From assembly GCF_009697225.1 (NCBI RefSeq), contig NZ_WIND01000017.1:1-64000 (forward strand): a DNA stretch of 64,000 bases. Direction: 5' to 3'. The DNA is from Halovulum marinum. GTDB taxonomy: Bacteria > Pseudomonadota > Alphaproteobacteria > Rhodobacterales > Rhodobacteraceae. The translations under genes were made by a program, and so were the position numbers. The notes beneath the pieces are model-generated. The model had not been told where the DNA came from. It was given only the letters and a program-made list of their open reading frames with translations, and made no database searches. Position 1 is the first letter of the stretch. Each line of letters opens with the position of its first letter. Shown here piece by piece: positions 37,873 to 45,849 of the stretch.

Positions 37873-39753
37873 ATGTGTTTCGAGAACCTCCCCGTCGAGT
37901 TCGACGAACAGGGCAACGCCCGGCTGAAGGACGGGGTGAAGAACCCCTACGACTACCAGACCCGCACCCCCGAGGAACGCGAGGCCAGGCTGAAGGACCT
38001 GGCCGGCCGGAACGGCCAGCTGGTCGACATCGACTACGACCCGGTGACCCGCGTCGCCGGGGCGCTGGCGTTCCACACCACGGTGGACCTGGAACAGGGC
38101 GTGGTGCTGGACACCAACTCGATGGCGACGCTGTTCCGCGGCTACGAGGTGATCCTGCGCGGCCGCGACCCGCGCGACGCGGCGTTCATCTCGTCGCGCG
38201 CCTGCGGCGTCTGCGGCGGCGTGCACTCCACCGCCTCGGCGCTGTCGATCGAGATGGCGCTGGGGATCCGGCCGCCGCCGCTGGGCATCGTGGTGCGCAA
38301 CCTGCTGCTCAGCTGCGAATACCTGTACGACAACCCGCTGCACCTGTTCGTGCTGGCGGGGCCGGACTTCTCGGAAAGCCTGGTCCGGCAGACCAACCCC
38401 GAGATCTGGGACAAGGCCGAGGGCGCCGCCACCCGGCACAAGGACCTGCACGGCTATGCCACCATCGGCGCGATCCTGCACGATCTGAACCCGCTGACCG
38501 GCAAGCTCTACCTCGAGGCGCTGCAGATGACCCGCGTCGCGCGCGAGGCCTATGTCCTGCTGGGCGGAAAGTACCCGCACCCCGAGACCATCATCCCCGG
38601 CGGCGTGACGACCTTCGTCGACATCACGGTGCTGAACGAGTTCTACATGAAGATGGTCAAGTTCTTCGATTACGCGAAGAAATGCGTCGGCCTGTGGGAC
38701 GACGTGTTCGACTTCTTCCTCGAGGCCGATCCGCGCTACCTCGACTGCGGCCGGCTGGACGCGACGATGGTGGACCTGGGCCAGTGGGACCACGAGGACC
38801 ACTACGACGCCACCTACGCCAACTGCAACGACTGGGGCGTGAAGCGCTGGTCGACCCCCGGCGTGCTGGTCGGCGGCAAGCTGGTGACCAACCGGCTGAC
38901 CGACATCAACGTCGGCCTCGAGGAGTTCGTCGAGCATTCCTACTACGAGCAGTGGGAGGACTACCCGTTCAAGACCGACCCGGCGGGCAACCCGCTGTCG
39001 CCGAACCACCCTTGGAACAAGACCACGATCCCGCGCCCCGGCTCGCAGAACTGGAAGGAGCGCTATTCCTGGGCCACCACGCCGACCTGGGACCGCCGCA
39101 CCTTCGAGGCGGGCGCCTACGCGCGCGTCTACCTCAGCGCGGTGTCGGGCAAGCTGCCGCCGTCGCCCTTCGTCGAGTCGACCGGGCAGAGCCTGCGGCT
39201 GCGCGTCGCGCGCGGCGAGGCGCTGCCCGAGCGCACCTTCGAATGGTCGCCGCCGTTGGTCTGGAACGCGTTCGAGCGCAACCGCGCCCGCGCCTACGCG
39301 GTGGCCTTCAACCTGATGGTGACGATGGAGAACCTGACCCGTGCGATGGAACTGGTGAAGGCCGGCGAGACCAGGGTGGCGACGCCGTTCGAGATCCCGC
39401 CCGAGGGTCATGCCATCGGCGTCGGCTTCTGGGGCGCCGGGCGCGGGTTCCTGTCGCATCACTGCGAGATCCGGGACGGGCTGCTGGCCAACTACCAGAT
39501 CGTCACGCCCTCGACGATCAACGCCTGCCCGCGCACCCCCTGGGGCGAGCCCGGCCCCTACGAGCGCTCGGTGCTGAACACCACCATCGTCGAGAGCAAC
39601 TTCAAGGACGACAGCGATTTCCAGGGCATCGACATCCTGCGCGCGATCCGCTCGTTCGATCCCTGCATGCCGTGCACCACGCATGTCATGGTCGAAGGCT
39701 CGGACCGCGTCGTGACCCGCGAGGTGACCACCTGTGCCTGCGGCATCGACTGA
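37873..39753 (+). CDS. [NiFe]-hydrogenase large subunit
   Basis: 626 residues, carrying the Ni-Fe site. L1 motif RACGVCGGVHS gives Cys111, Cys114 and His118. L2 motif DPCMPCTTH ends at His604 with the two nickel-binding Cys at 598 and 601. The 22-residue tail after His604 is the part normally removed by the maturation protease; it ends CACGID. The start is MCFENLPVEFDEQGNARLKDG, as in actinobacterial-type enzymes. Separated from the small subunit by five membrane mini-genes, which is unusual. Its 3' end overlaps the next gene by 20 bp. Confidence 0.93.
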   Translation: MCFENLPVEFDEQGNARLKDGVKNPYDYQTRTPEEREARLKDLAGRNGQLVDIDYDPVTRVAGALAFHTTVDLEQGVVLDTNSMATLFRGYEVILRGRDPRDAAFISSRACGVCGGVHSTASALSIEMALGIRPPPLGIVVRNLLLSCEYLYDNPLHLFVLAGPDFSESLVRQTNPEIWDKAEGAATRHKDLHGYATIGAILHDLNPLTGKLYLEALQMTRVAREAYVLLGGKYPHPETIIPGGVTTFVDITVLNEFYMKMVKFFDYAKKCVGLWDDVFDFFLEADPRYLDCGRLDATMVDLGQWDHEDHYDATYANCNDWGVKRWSTPGVLVGGKLVTNRLTDINVGLEEFVEHSYYEQWEDYPFKTDPAGNPLSPNHPWNKTTIPRPGSQNWKERYSWATTPTWDRRTFEAGAYARVYLSAVSGKLPPSPFVESTGQSLRLRVARGEALPERTFEWSPPLVWNAFERNRARAYAVAFNLMVTMENLTRAMELVKAGETRVATPFEIPPEGHAIGVGFWGAGRGFLSHHCEIRDGLLANYQIVTPSTINACPRTPWGEPGPYERSVLNTTIVESNFKDDSDFQGIDILRAIRSFDPCMPCTTHVMVEGSDRVVTREVTTCACGID

Positions 39754-40444
39754 CCCCGCCCGCGGCGCCCGCGCCGCCCGCGCCGCCCGCGCCGCCCGCG
39801 CCGCCCGCGCCGTCGTCGGCGTCGTCGGATTCACCCCGGTGGTCGCCGACTTCCCGCTGGGGCCGCGGCTGATGGCCGGGCTCGAGGCGCGATTGCCGGG
39901 CCATCCGCAGGTGTCGGTCCGCAACATGAGCTGGAGCCCGATCCACATCGTCCAGCAGTTCCAGGACCTGGGCGCCGACCGGCCGGCGCGCATCGTGCTG
40001 GTGGGCGCGGCCGCGACCTGCGCCCGCGCCGGGCGGATCCGGGTCTGGCGCTGGACCGGCGGCCGGCTGCCCGACGCCGCGGTGCAGGCGCGCGTCTACG
40101 AGGCGGTCACCGGCGTCGTCGACCTTGAGAACACGCTGATGATCGGCGAACGCTTCGGCATCTGGCCCGCCGAGTGCTACACTGTCGAGGTGGAACTGCC
40201 GCCGGAGACGTTCGGAACCATGGTCATGGCCGAGGCCGAAGCCCGGCCGGGGCCGGCGCTGCGGGCGGAGATCGGCTTCGATCCGGGCGCGGCGGCGGAC
40301 CGGCTGGCATCCCGGGCGGCCGGTCTGGCGATCCGCGGCGATGCCGCGCGCGCCGTGGCGGCCAAGGGGGCGCGCGACCTGGCGCCGGTCGCCTCGTTCC
40401 ACCGCACGCGCGTGACCGGCACCAAGACCCGGAGGCATTCATGA
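39734..40444 (+). CDS. Hydrogenase-locus protein of unknown function with Ala-Arg repeat
   Basis: 236 residues from a GTG start inside the large-subunit gene. Residues 11-26 are an Ala-Arg-Ala repeat made by five 9-bp tandem units. Then VVGVVGFTPVVADFPLGPRL looks like the first strand and loop of a maturation-protease fold, but the GN-x-L-x2-D-D motif of HycI/HupD is lost. A long alpha/beta domain follows (RIVLVGAAATCARAGRIRVWRW, YTVEVELPPETFG). No clear family. It may be a degenerate protease-like chaperone. The following gene overlaps by 4 bp. Confidence 0.55.
   Translation: MPAASTDPARGARAARAARAARAARAVVGVVGFTPVVADFPLGPRLMAGLEARLPGHPQVSVRNMSWSPIHIVQQFQDLGADRPARIVLVGAAATCARAGRIRVWRWTGGRLPDAAVQARVYEAVTGVVDLENTLMIGERFGIWPAECYTVEVELPPETFGTMVMAEAEARPGPALRAEIGFDPGAAADRLASRAAGLAIRGDAARAVAAKGARDLAPVASFHRTRVTGTKTRRHS
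39767..39811 (+). repeat. Five 9-bp tandem units (GCCCGCGCC)
   Basis: Five exact copies in frame give the Ala-Arg-Ala run near the N-terminus of the gene behind the large subunit. The number of units is likely to vary between strains. Confidence 0.9.
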
Positions 40445-40836
40445 CCACCCCCAACTCCGACACCGCCCCCAGCGCCGACGCCGAGGCGCTCGACCGGCTG
40501 ATCGAGCAGGAGGACGTCCTGCAGATCTGCTACTGGTATCAGGGCGAGGGCTTCGGCGAGGCGTTCACCCCGCAGGCGGTGCTGCCGTTCCTGAAGGGCG
40601 GCGCGGCGGAGGTCGCCGAGACCTTCGAGCGGCTGGTCGAGGCCGGCGAGATGCGCGCCGAGGGCGCCGCCTATGCGTTCACCGCCGACGGCCGCCGCAA
40701 GGCCGGGCGGATGTTCTTCGAGACCTTCACCGAGTTCCAGCAGCCCTCTCATGGCGAGTGTACCGCCGGCTGCTGCGACGGCGACGAGCCGTGCGACGAC
40801 CCGGCGCACGCGCACCACGCCCATGCGCACGGCTGA
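40441..40836 (+). CDS. Small protein with Cys/His-rich metal-binding tail
   Basis: 131 residues. The first 100 residues form a helical, winged-helix-like part (EDVLQICYWYQGEGFGEAF, ETFERLVEAGEMRAEG). The tail HGECTAGCCDGDEPC then DDPAHAHHAHAHG holds four Cys and many His, a likely metal store or transfer site. Overlap of 4 bp with the gene before. In a locus without hypA this may hold or hand over nickel. No named family recognised. Confidence 0.65.
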   Translation: MTTPNSDTAPSADAEALDRLIEQEDVLQICYWYQGEGFGEAFTPQAVLPFLKGGAAEVAETFERLVEAGEMRAEGAAYAFTADGRRKAGRMFFETFTEFQQPSHGECTAGCCDGDEPCDDPAHAHHAHAHG

Positions 40837-40839
40837 GCG

Positions 40840-41556
40840 ATGACCGCCGGCGCGCCGCCGAAGCTGACGGATGATGGCCGGGGGCAGGCGCTGGTCGGCT
40901 ACCGCGCCAACGACGAGTGGCAGGCGCTGCTGGCCGAGACCGGCGACCGGCTGGCCGCGCTCGACGATCTGGACGCGGAGGCGCGGTCCGCGGTCGACGC
41001 GGCGCTGGCCGGGATCGACTCGGTCCACCGCGAGGCGCTGCACCGGCTGGTGCGGCTGTTCAAGGACGGCGTGCTGGAGCAGGTCGTGACCGATCCGGCG
41101 ATCCGCACCCTTATGGGCATGTACGGGCTGCTGCCCGAGGACGAGGCCGGCTGCCGCAAGGTCTGGGACTTCCTGCCCGCGGACCCGCCGGACGTCGCCG
41201 CCGACCCGGCCGGCGCGCCGCCGCACTGGTCTCCGGCGCCGGTCGACGCGGGGCTGGCCGACGGCGGTTACGCGGTCTGCCGGATGGAGGAGGGCGCGTT
41301 CGTCGTGGCCCGCGCCGGCGGCGGCTGGTTCGCCTTCGCCGCCACCTGCCCGGCGCACGGCACTACGATGCTGGACGGGGCGCTGGACGGCTTCACCTGG
41401 GCCTGCCCGGCGGCGACCGGGTGCCTGTACGACATCCGCAGCGGCGCGCGGATGGGCGGCGGCGCGGCGCTGGACTGCCGCCCGGTGCGGCAGCAGGACG
41501 GCCGGCTGCTGATCGGGTTCGGCATGCCGTTCGACCCGTCCCTGCCGGCGATGTAG
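40840..41556 (+). CDS. Rieske-like protein with an altered second ligand pair
   Basis: 238 residues. The first 90 residues are helical (DAALAGIDSVHREALHRLVRLFKDGV). Near residue 167 begins a Rieske-type fold: TCPAHGTTM supplies the first Cys and His. Where a second C-P-x-H is expected the sequence reads ACPAATGCLYDI, so the second His is missing and an extra Cys lies close by. Rieske-like genes are known in actinobacterial-type hydrogenase operons and are thought to pass electrons. The changed ligands suggest another cluster type or none. It lies 3 bp after the Cys/His-rich gene. Confidence 0.7.
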   Translation: MTAGAPPKLTDDGRGQALVGYRANDEWQALLAETGDRLAALDDLDAEARSAVDAALAGIDSVHREALHRLVRLFKDGVLEQVVTDPAIRTLMGMYGLLPEDEAGCRKVWDFLPADPPDVAADPAGAPPHWSPAPVDAGLADGGYAVCRMEEGAFVVARAGGGWFAFAATCPAHGTTMLDGALDGFTWACPAATGCLYDIRSGARMGGGAALDCRPVRQQDGRLLIGFGMPFDPSLPAM

Positions 41557-41560
41557 ACCG

Positions 41561-42064
41561 ATGCGGGTTCTCGTCGCCGGGGTCGGGAACGTGCTGAAGG
41601 GCGACGACGGCTTCGGCGTTCACGCCGCGCGCGCGGCGGCCGACGACGCCCGCCGCCCCGCCGGCGCGACCGTGATCGACACCGGGATCGGCGGCATCCA
41701 CCTGGTTCAGGAGCTGATGCGCGGCTATGACGCGCTGGTGCTGTTCGACGCCTGCGACCGCGGCGCGTCCGCGGGCCGGCTGTTCCTGCTGGCGCCGGAC
41801 CTGCCCGACGTCGCCGGGTTCACCGACCGCGAGCGGCGCGATTTCTTCGCCGACATGCACTACGCGACCCCGGTGCGCGCGCTGACCCTGGCGCGCGAGG
41901 TCGGGGCGCTGCCGGGCCTGGTGCGGATCGTGGCGGCGCAGATCGCCGATGCCGACACCTTCGGCGCCGGCCTGGCCCCCGAGGTCGCCGCCGCCGTCGC
42001 CCCGGCGGTGACGCTGGCCTTCGAGGTGATCTCGGCGCTGGCGGGGCCGGAGCCGGCGCGATGA
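41561..42064 (+). CDS. hupD: Hydrogenase maturation protease (HycI/HupD family)
   Basis: 167 residues. GVGNVLKGDDGFGVHAARA carries the nickel-sensing Asp, and LVLFDACDRG the second Asp; the His in the late region may be the third ligand (ADMHYATPVRAL). It removes the C-terminal peptide from the large subunit after nickel is in place. The gene overlaps hypF by 4 bp. Assignment of the symbol is by family, not by strict orthology. Confidence 0.88.
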   Translation: MRVLVAGVGNVLKGDDGFGVHAARAAADDARRPAGATVIDTGIGGIHLVQELMRGYDALVLFDACDRGASAGRLFLLAPDLPDVAGFTDRERRDFFADMHYATPVRALTLAREVGALPGLVRIVAAQIADADTFGAGLAPEVAAAVAPAVTLAFEVISALAGPEPAR

Positions 42065-44394
42065 CGCCGCTGGCGGGCGAGCGGATCACCGTGCGCGGCC
42101 TGGTGCAGGGCGTCGGCTTCCGCCCGTTCGTGTTCCGCATCGCCGCCGCCTGCGGCGTGCGCGGCAGCGTCCGCAACACCGGCGCCGGGGTCGAGATCGA
42201 CGCCTTCGGCACCGGGCCGGAATTGGCGCTGTTCCGCCGCCGCCTGTCGGACGGGCCGCCGCCGCTGGCGCGGATCGACCGGATCGAGGCCGCGCCGCTC
42301 GACGCGCGCGCGCCCGACGGCTTCCGGATCGAGCCCAGCGGCGGCGGCGCGCTGCACGCCGCCGCCACGCCCGACGCCGCGCTGTGCGACGCCTGCCGCG
42401 CCGAGCTGCTGGACCCCGACGACCGCCGGCATGGCTACGCGTTCCTGAACTGCACCCATTGCGGGCCGCGCTTCTCGATCCTGCGCGCGCTGCCCTACGA
42501 CCGCGCCAACACCACGATGGCGGCGTTCGCGATGTGCGCCGCCTGCCGCGCCGAATACGACGACGTCGCCGACCGCCGCTTCCACGCCCAGCCGACGGCC
42601 TGCCCGGACTGCGGGCCGGCGCTGTGGGCCGAACGGCCGGGCGATCCGCGGCGGCTGGATGGCGATCCGGTGGCGTTGGCGGCGCGCGTCCTGCTCGACG
42701 GCGGCGTGGTGGCGCTGAGGGGGCTGGGCGGGTTCCACCTGGCCTGCGACGCGACCGACGCCGTGGCCGTCGCCGCCCTGCGCCGCCGCAAGCGCCGCCC
42801 GGCAAAGCCGTTCGCGCTGATAGTGCGCGACCTGTCGATGGCGCGGCGGATCGCCCGCGTCTCGGACGCCGAGGCGGCGGCGCTGGCCGCGCCCGCGGCG
42901 CCGATCGTGCTGCTCGACCGCCGGCCCGGCTGCGCGCTGCCCGAGGGCCTGGCGCCTGGGCTGAACCGGCTGGGCGTGATGCTGCCCTACAGCCCGCTGC
43001 ACGCGCTGCTGCTGCGCGCGGCGGACCGGCCGCTGGTGATGACCTCGGGCAATCCCGGCGGCGATCCGCAGGTGACCGGCAACGCCGCGGCGCGGGCGCG
43101 GCTGGCGGATCTGGCGGACCTGTTCGTGATGCACGACCGCGACATCGCCAACCGCGTCGACGACAGCCTGGTGCAGGTCGCCGGCGGCGCGGTCCGGCCG
43201 CTGCGCCGGGCGCGCGGGCTGGCGCCGCGGCCGCTGCCGCTGCCCGAGGGCTTCGGGCCGGACCATCCGCAGGCGATCGCCTTCGGCGGCGATCTCAAGA
43301 ACGCCTTCGCCGTCGCCAAGGCGGGAACGGCGGTGCTGTCGCAGCATGTCGGCGATCTGGCGAGCCTTGCGACCGAGACCGACCTGGGGCGCACGCTGGC
43401 GCTGTTCGAGGCGCTCTACGACCTCGGCCCGGCGCTGATCGTCGCCGACGCGCACCCCGGCTACCGGTCGCGGGCGCTGGCCGGCGAGGCGGCGCGCGCG
43501 CGCCGGCTGCCGCTGGTCGAGGTCGCCCACCACCACGCCCATGCCGCGGCCTGCATGGCCGAGCACGGGGTGCCGATCGACGCGCCGCCGGTGCTGGCGC
43601 TGGTGCAGGACGGCATCGGCATGGGGCCGGACGGCGCGCTGTGGGGGTGCGAGCTGCTCAGATGCGACTACCGCCACGCCGAGCGGGTGGCGCACCTGCG
43701 GCCGGCGCCGCTGCCCGGCGGCGATCTGGCGGCGCGCGAGCCCTGGCGCAACCTGCTGGCGCGGCTCGGCCAGGCCGGCGGCCCCGAGACCTGGCCGCCG
43801 CGTCTGCGCCGGTTGCTGGCCGGGCACCCGGTCGAGGTTCTGCGCGCCGCGACCGCGCGCGGCATCAATGCGCCGGAGTGCACGTCCGCCGGCCGGCTGT
43901 TCGACGCGGTGTCAGCCGCCGCCGGGATCTGCGCCGCACGCCAGGACTACGAGGGCGAGGCGGCAATGCGGCTGCAGGCCGCGGCGGAAGGCTGGCTGGC
44001 CGGGCAGGCGGCAGCGCCCTACCGGATCGCGCTGTCCGCCGGTGCGCCCCGGCCGGACCAGATCGACCCCGCGCCGCTGTGGCCGCAGATCGCCGCCGAT
44101 CTCGACGCGGGCCGCACCGCGGCCGAGATCGCGGCGCGGTTCCACGCGGGCTGGGCGCGGGTATGGGCGGACGCCGCGGCGCGGGCGGCGGCAACCACCG
44201 GTTGCCGAACGGTTTTCCTGACCGGCGGAGTATTCCAGAACCGCCTGTTGGCGGCTATGCTGGCCGAATATCTGCAGGCGGCGGGCCTGACGGTGCACCA
44301 GCACGCCGAGGTGCCCGCGAACGACGGTGGCCTCGCGCTGGGCCAGATCGCCATCGCGCTGGCCCGACACCGGACGCAGCGCACAGGAGGGTAG
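42061..44394 (+). CDS. hypF: Carbamoyltransferase HypF
   Basis: 777 residues, normal length. Domains in order: acylphosphatase (QGVGFRPFVFR with the catalytic Arg), two zinc fingers (CDAC/CTHC and CAAC/CPDC), a YrdC-like domain (RRKRRPAKPFALI, VMTSGNPGG) and a Kae1-like domain (VEVAHHHAHAAACMAEHG with metal His). It makes the thiocarbamate on HypE that becomes the cyanide ligands of the Ni-Fe site. Confidence 0.95.
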   Translation: MTPLAGERITVRGLVQGVGFRPFVFRIAAACGVRGSVRNTGAGVEIDAFGTGPELALFRRRLSDGPPPLARIDRIEAAPLDARAPDGFRIEPSGGGALHAAATPDAALCDACRAELLDPDDRRHGYAFLNCTHCGPRFSILRALPYDRANTTMAAFAMCAACRAEYDDVADRRFHAQPTACPDCGPALWAERPGDPRRLDGDPVALAARVLLDGGVVALRGLGGFHLACDATDAVAVAALRRRKRRPAKPFALIVRDLSMARRIARVSDAEAAALAAPAAPIVLLDRRPGCALPEGLAPGLNRLGVMLPYSPLHALLLRAADRPLVMTSGNPGGDPQVTGNAAARARLADLADLFVMHDRDIANRVDDSLVQVAGGAVRPLRRARGLAPRPLPLPEGFGPDHPQAIAFGGDLKNAFAVAKAGTAVLSQHVGDLASLATETDLGRTLALFEALYDLGPALIVADAHPGYRSRALAGEAARARRLPLVEVAHHHAHAAACMAEHGVPIDAPPVLALVQDGIGMGPDGALWGCELLRCDYRHAERVAHLRPAPLPGGDLAAREPWRNLLARLGQAGGPETWPPRLRRLLAGHPVEVLRAATARGINAPECTSAGRLFDAVSAAAGICAARQDYEGEAAMRLQAAAEGWLAGQAAAPYRIALSAGAPRPDQIDPAPLWPQIAADLDAGRTAAEIAARFHAGWARVWADAAARAAATTGCRTVFLTGGVFQNRLLAAMLAEYLQAAGLTVHQHAEVPANDGGLALGQIAIALARHRTQRTGG

Positions 44395-44398
44395 GACC

Positions 44399-44677
44399 AT
44401 GTGCCTGGGCATCCCCGGCCGGATCACCGAGATCATCGACGCCGACCGCTTTCTGGCCTGGGTGGAGGTGTCGGGCGTCCGCCGCAAGGTGAACGTCACC
44501 TGCGTCGCCGAGCCGGGCCGGCTGGACGACCTGGTGGGCGCATGGGTGCTGCTGCACGTCGGTTTCGCGATGAGCGTGATCGACGAGGCCGAGGCGGCGC
44601 GCACGCTCGAGGTGCTGGACGCGCTGGGCGAGGTGCAGGACGAGCTGGCGGCGATGCGCGAAAGCGCGCGGCCATGA
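44399..44677 (+). CDS. hypC: Hydrogenase assembly chaperone HypC
   Basis: 92 residues. MCLGIPGRI opens the protein with the essential Cys2. HypC binds iron and shuttles it with HypD to the large subunit. GGAGGG lies upstream of the ATG. Overlaps hypD by 4 bp. Confidence 0.95.
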   Translation: MCLGIPGRITEIIDADRFLAWVEVSGVRRKVNVTCVAEPGRLDDLVGAWVLLHVGFAMSVIDEAEAARTLEVLDALGEVQDELAAMRESARP

Positions 44678-45849
44678 AATACGCCGACGAGTTCCGCGAC
44701 CCGGCGCTGGCGAAGAAGGTGCTGGCCCGCATCGACGAGACGCTGGCCCGCATGCCGATGCCCGAGGGCCGGCCGCTGCACGTGATGGAGGTCTGCGGCG
44801 GTCACACCCACTCGATCTTCCGCTACGGGCTGCAGAAGCTGGTGCCCGACAGCATCGAGTTCGTCCACGGCCCCGGTTGCCCGGTCTGCGTGCTGCCGAT
44901 GGGCCGGGTCGACGACTGCGTCACCCTGGCCGAACATCCCGGGGTGATCTTCACCACTTTCGGCGACGCGATGCGGGTGCCGGGCTCGCGCGGATCGCTG
45001 CTCGACGCCAAGGCGCGCGGTGCCGACGTGCGCATGGTCTACTCGCCTCTGGACGCGCTGGAGCTGGCGCGCGGCAACCCCGACCGCGAGGTGGTGTTCT
45101 TCGCGCTGGGCTTCGAGACGACGATGCCCTCGACCGCGCTGACGCTGCTGCAGGCCGCCGACGAGGGCATCGGCAACTTCTCGATGCTGTGCCAGCACAT
45201 CACCATCATCCCGACGCTGAAGGCGCTGCTGTCGGACCCGCACTGCCTGATCGACGGCTTCATCGGCCCGGGCCATGTCAGCATGGTGATCGGCAACGCC
45301 GGCTACCGCTTCATCCCCGAGCGGCACGGAAAGCCGTTCGTCGTCGCCGGGTTCGAGCCGCTGGACCTGCTGCAGTCGCTGTGGATGGTGCTGGCGCAAC
45401 TGGCCGGCGGCCGCGCGGCGGTCGAGAACCAGTACGCGCGCGTGGTGCCCGAGGACGGCAACCCGGCCGCGCTGCGCGCCATCGCCGAGGTCTACGAGGA
45501 CCGCGAAAGCTGCGACTGGCGCGGGCTGGGGGCAATCGACCGCTCGGGCGTGCGGATCCGCGCCGCCTATGCCGATCTGGACGCCGAACGGCGCTTCGGG
45601 CTGGTGCCGGCCGACGTCGCCGACCCCGAGATCTGCCAGTGCGGCGAGGTGGTCCGCGGGCGGCTGAAGCCGTTCCAGTGCCGCGCCTTCGGCCGCGAAT
45701 GCACGCCGGCGACGCCGCTGGGCGCGCTGATGGTCTCGTCCGAGGGCGCCTGCGCGGCCTATCACCAGTACGGCGCCACCGATGGCGCTACAGACCGCGG
45801 CGCCTCCGACCGCAGCGCCACCGACCGCGGCGCGCCGGCCCGTGGCTGA
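44674..45849 (+). CDS. hypD: Fe-S scaffold HypD
   Basis: 391 residues. MEVCGGHTHSIFRYGL, GPGCPVCVLPMGR and FETTMPSTALTL are the redox and iron-binding motifs. Four Cys for the 4Fe-4S cluster appear near the end (ICQCGEVV, CRAFGREC). The last 25 residues are a low-complexity Asp/Arg/Ala/Thr tail not usual in HypD. HypD with HypC assembles Fe(CN)2CO. Confidence 0.95.
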   Translation: MKYADEFRDPALAKKVLARIDETLARMPMPEGRPLHVMEVCGGHTHSIFRYGLQKLVPDSIEFVHGPGCPVCVLPMGRVDDCVTLAEHPGVIFTTFGDAMRVPGSRGSLLDAKARGADVRMVYSPLDALELARGNPDREVVFFALGFETTMPSTALTLLQAADEGIGNFSMLCQHITIIPTLKALLSDPHCLIDGFIGPGHVSMVIGNAGYRFIPERHGKPFVVAGFEPLDLLQSLWMVLAQLAGGRAAVENQYARVVPEDGNPAALRAIAEVYEDRESCDWRGLGAIDRSGVRIRAAYADLDAERRFGLVPADVADPEICQCGEVVRGRLKPFQCRAFGRECTPATPLGALMVSSEGACAAYHQYGATDGATDRGASDRSATDRGAPARG

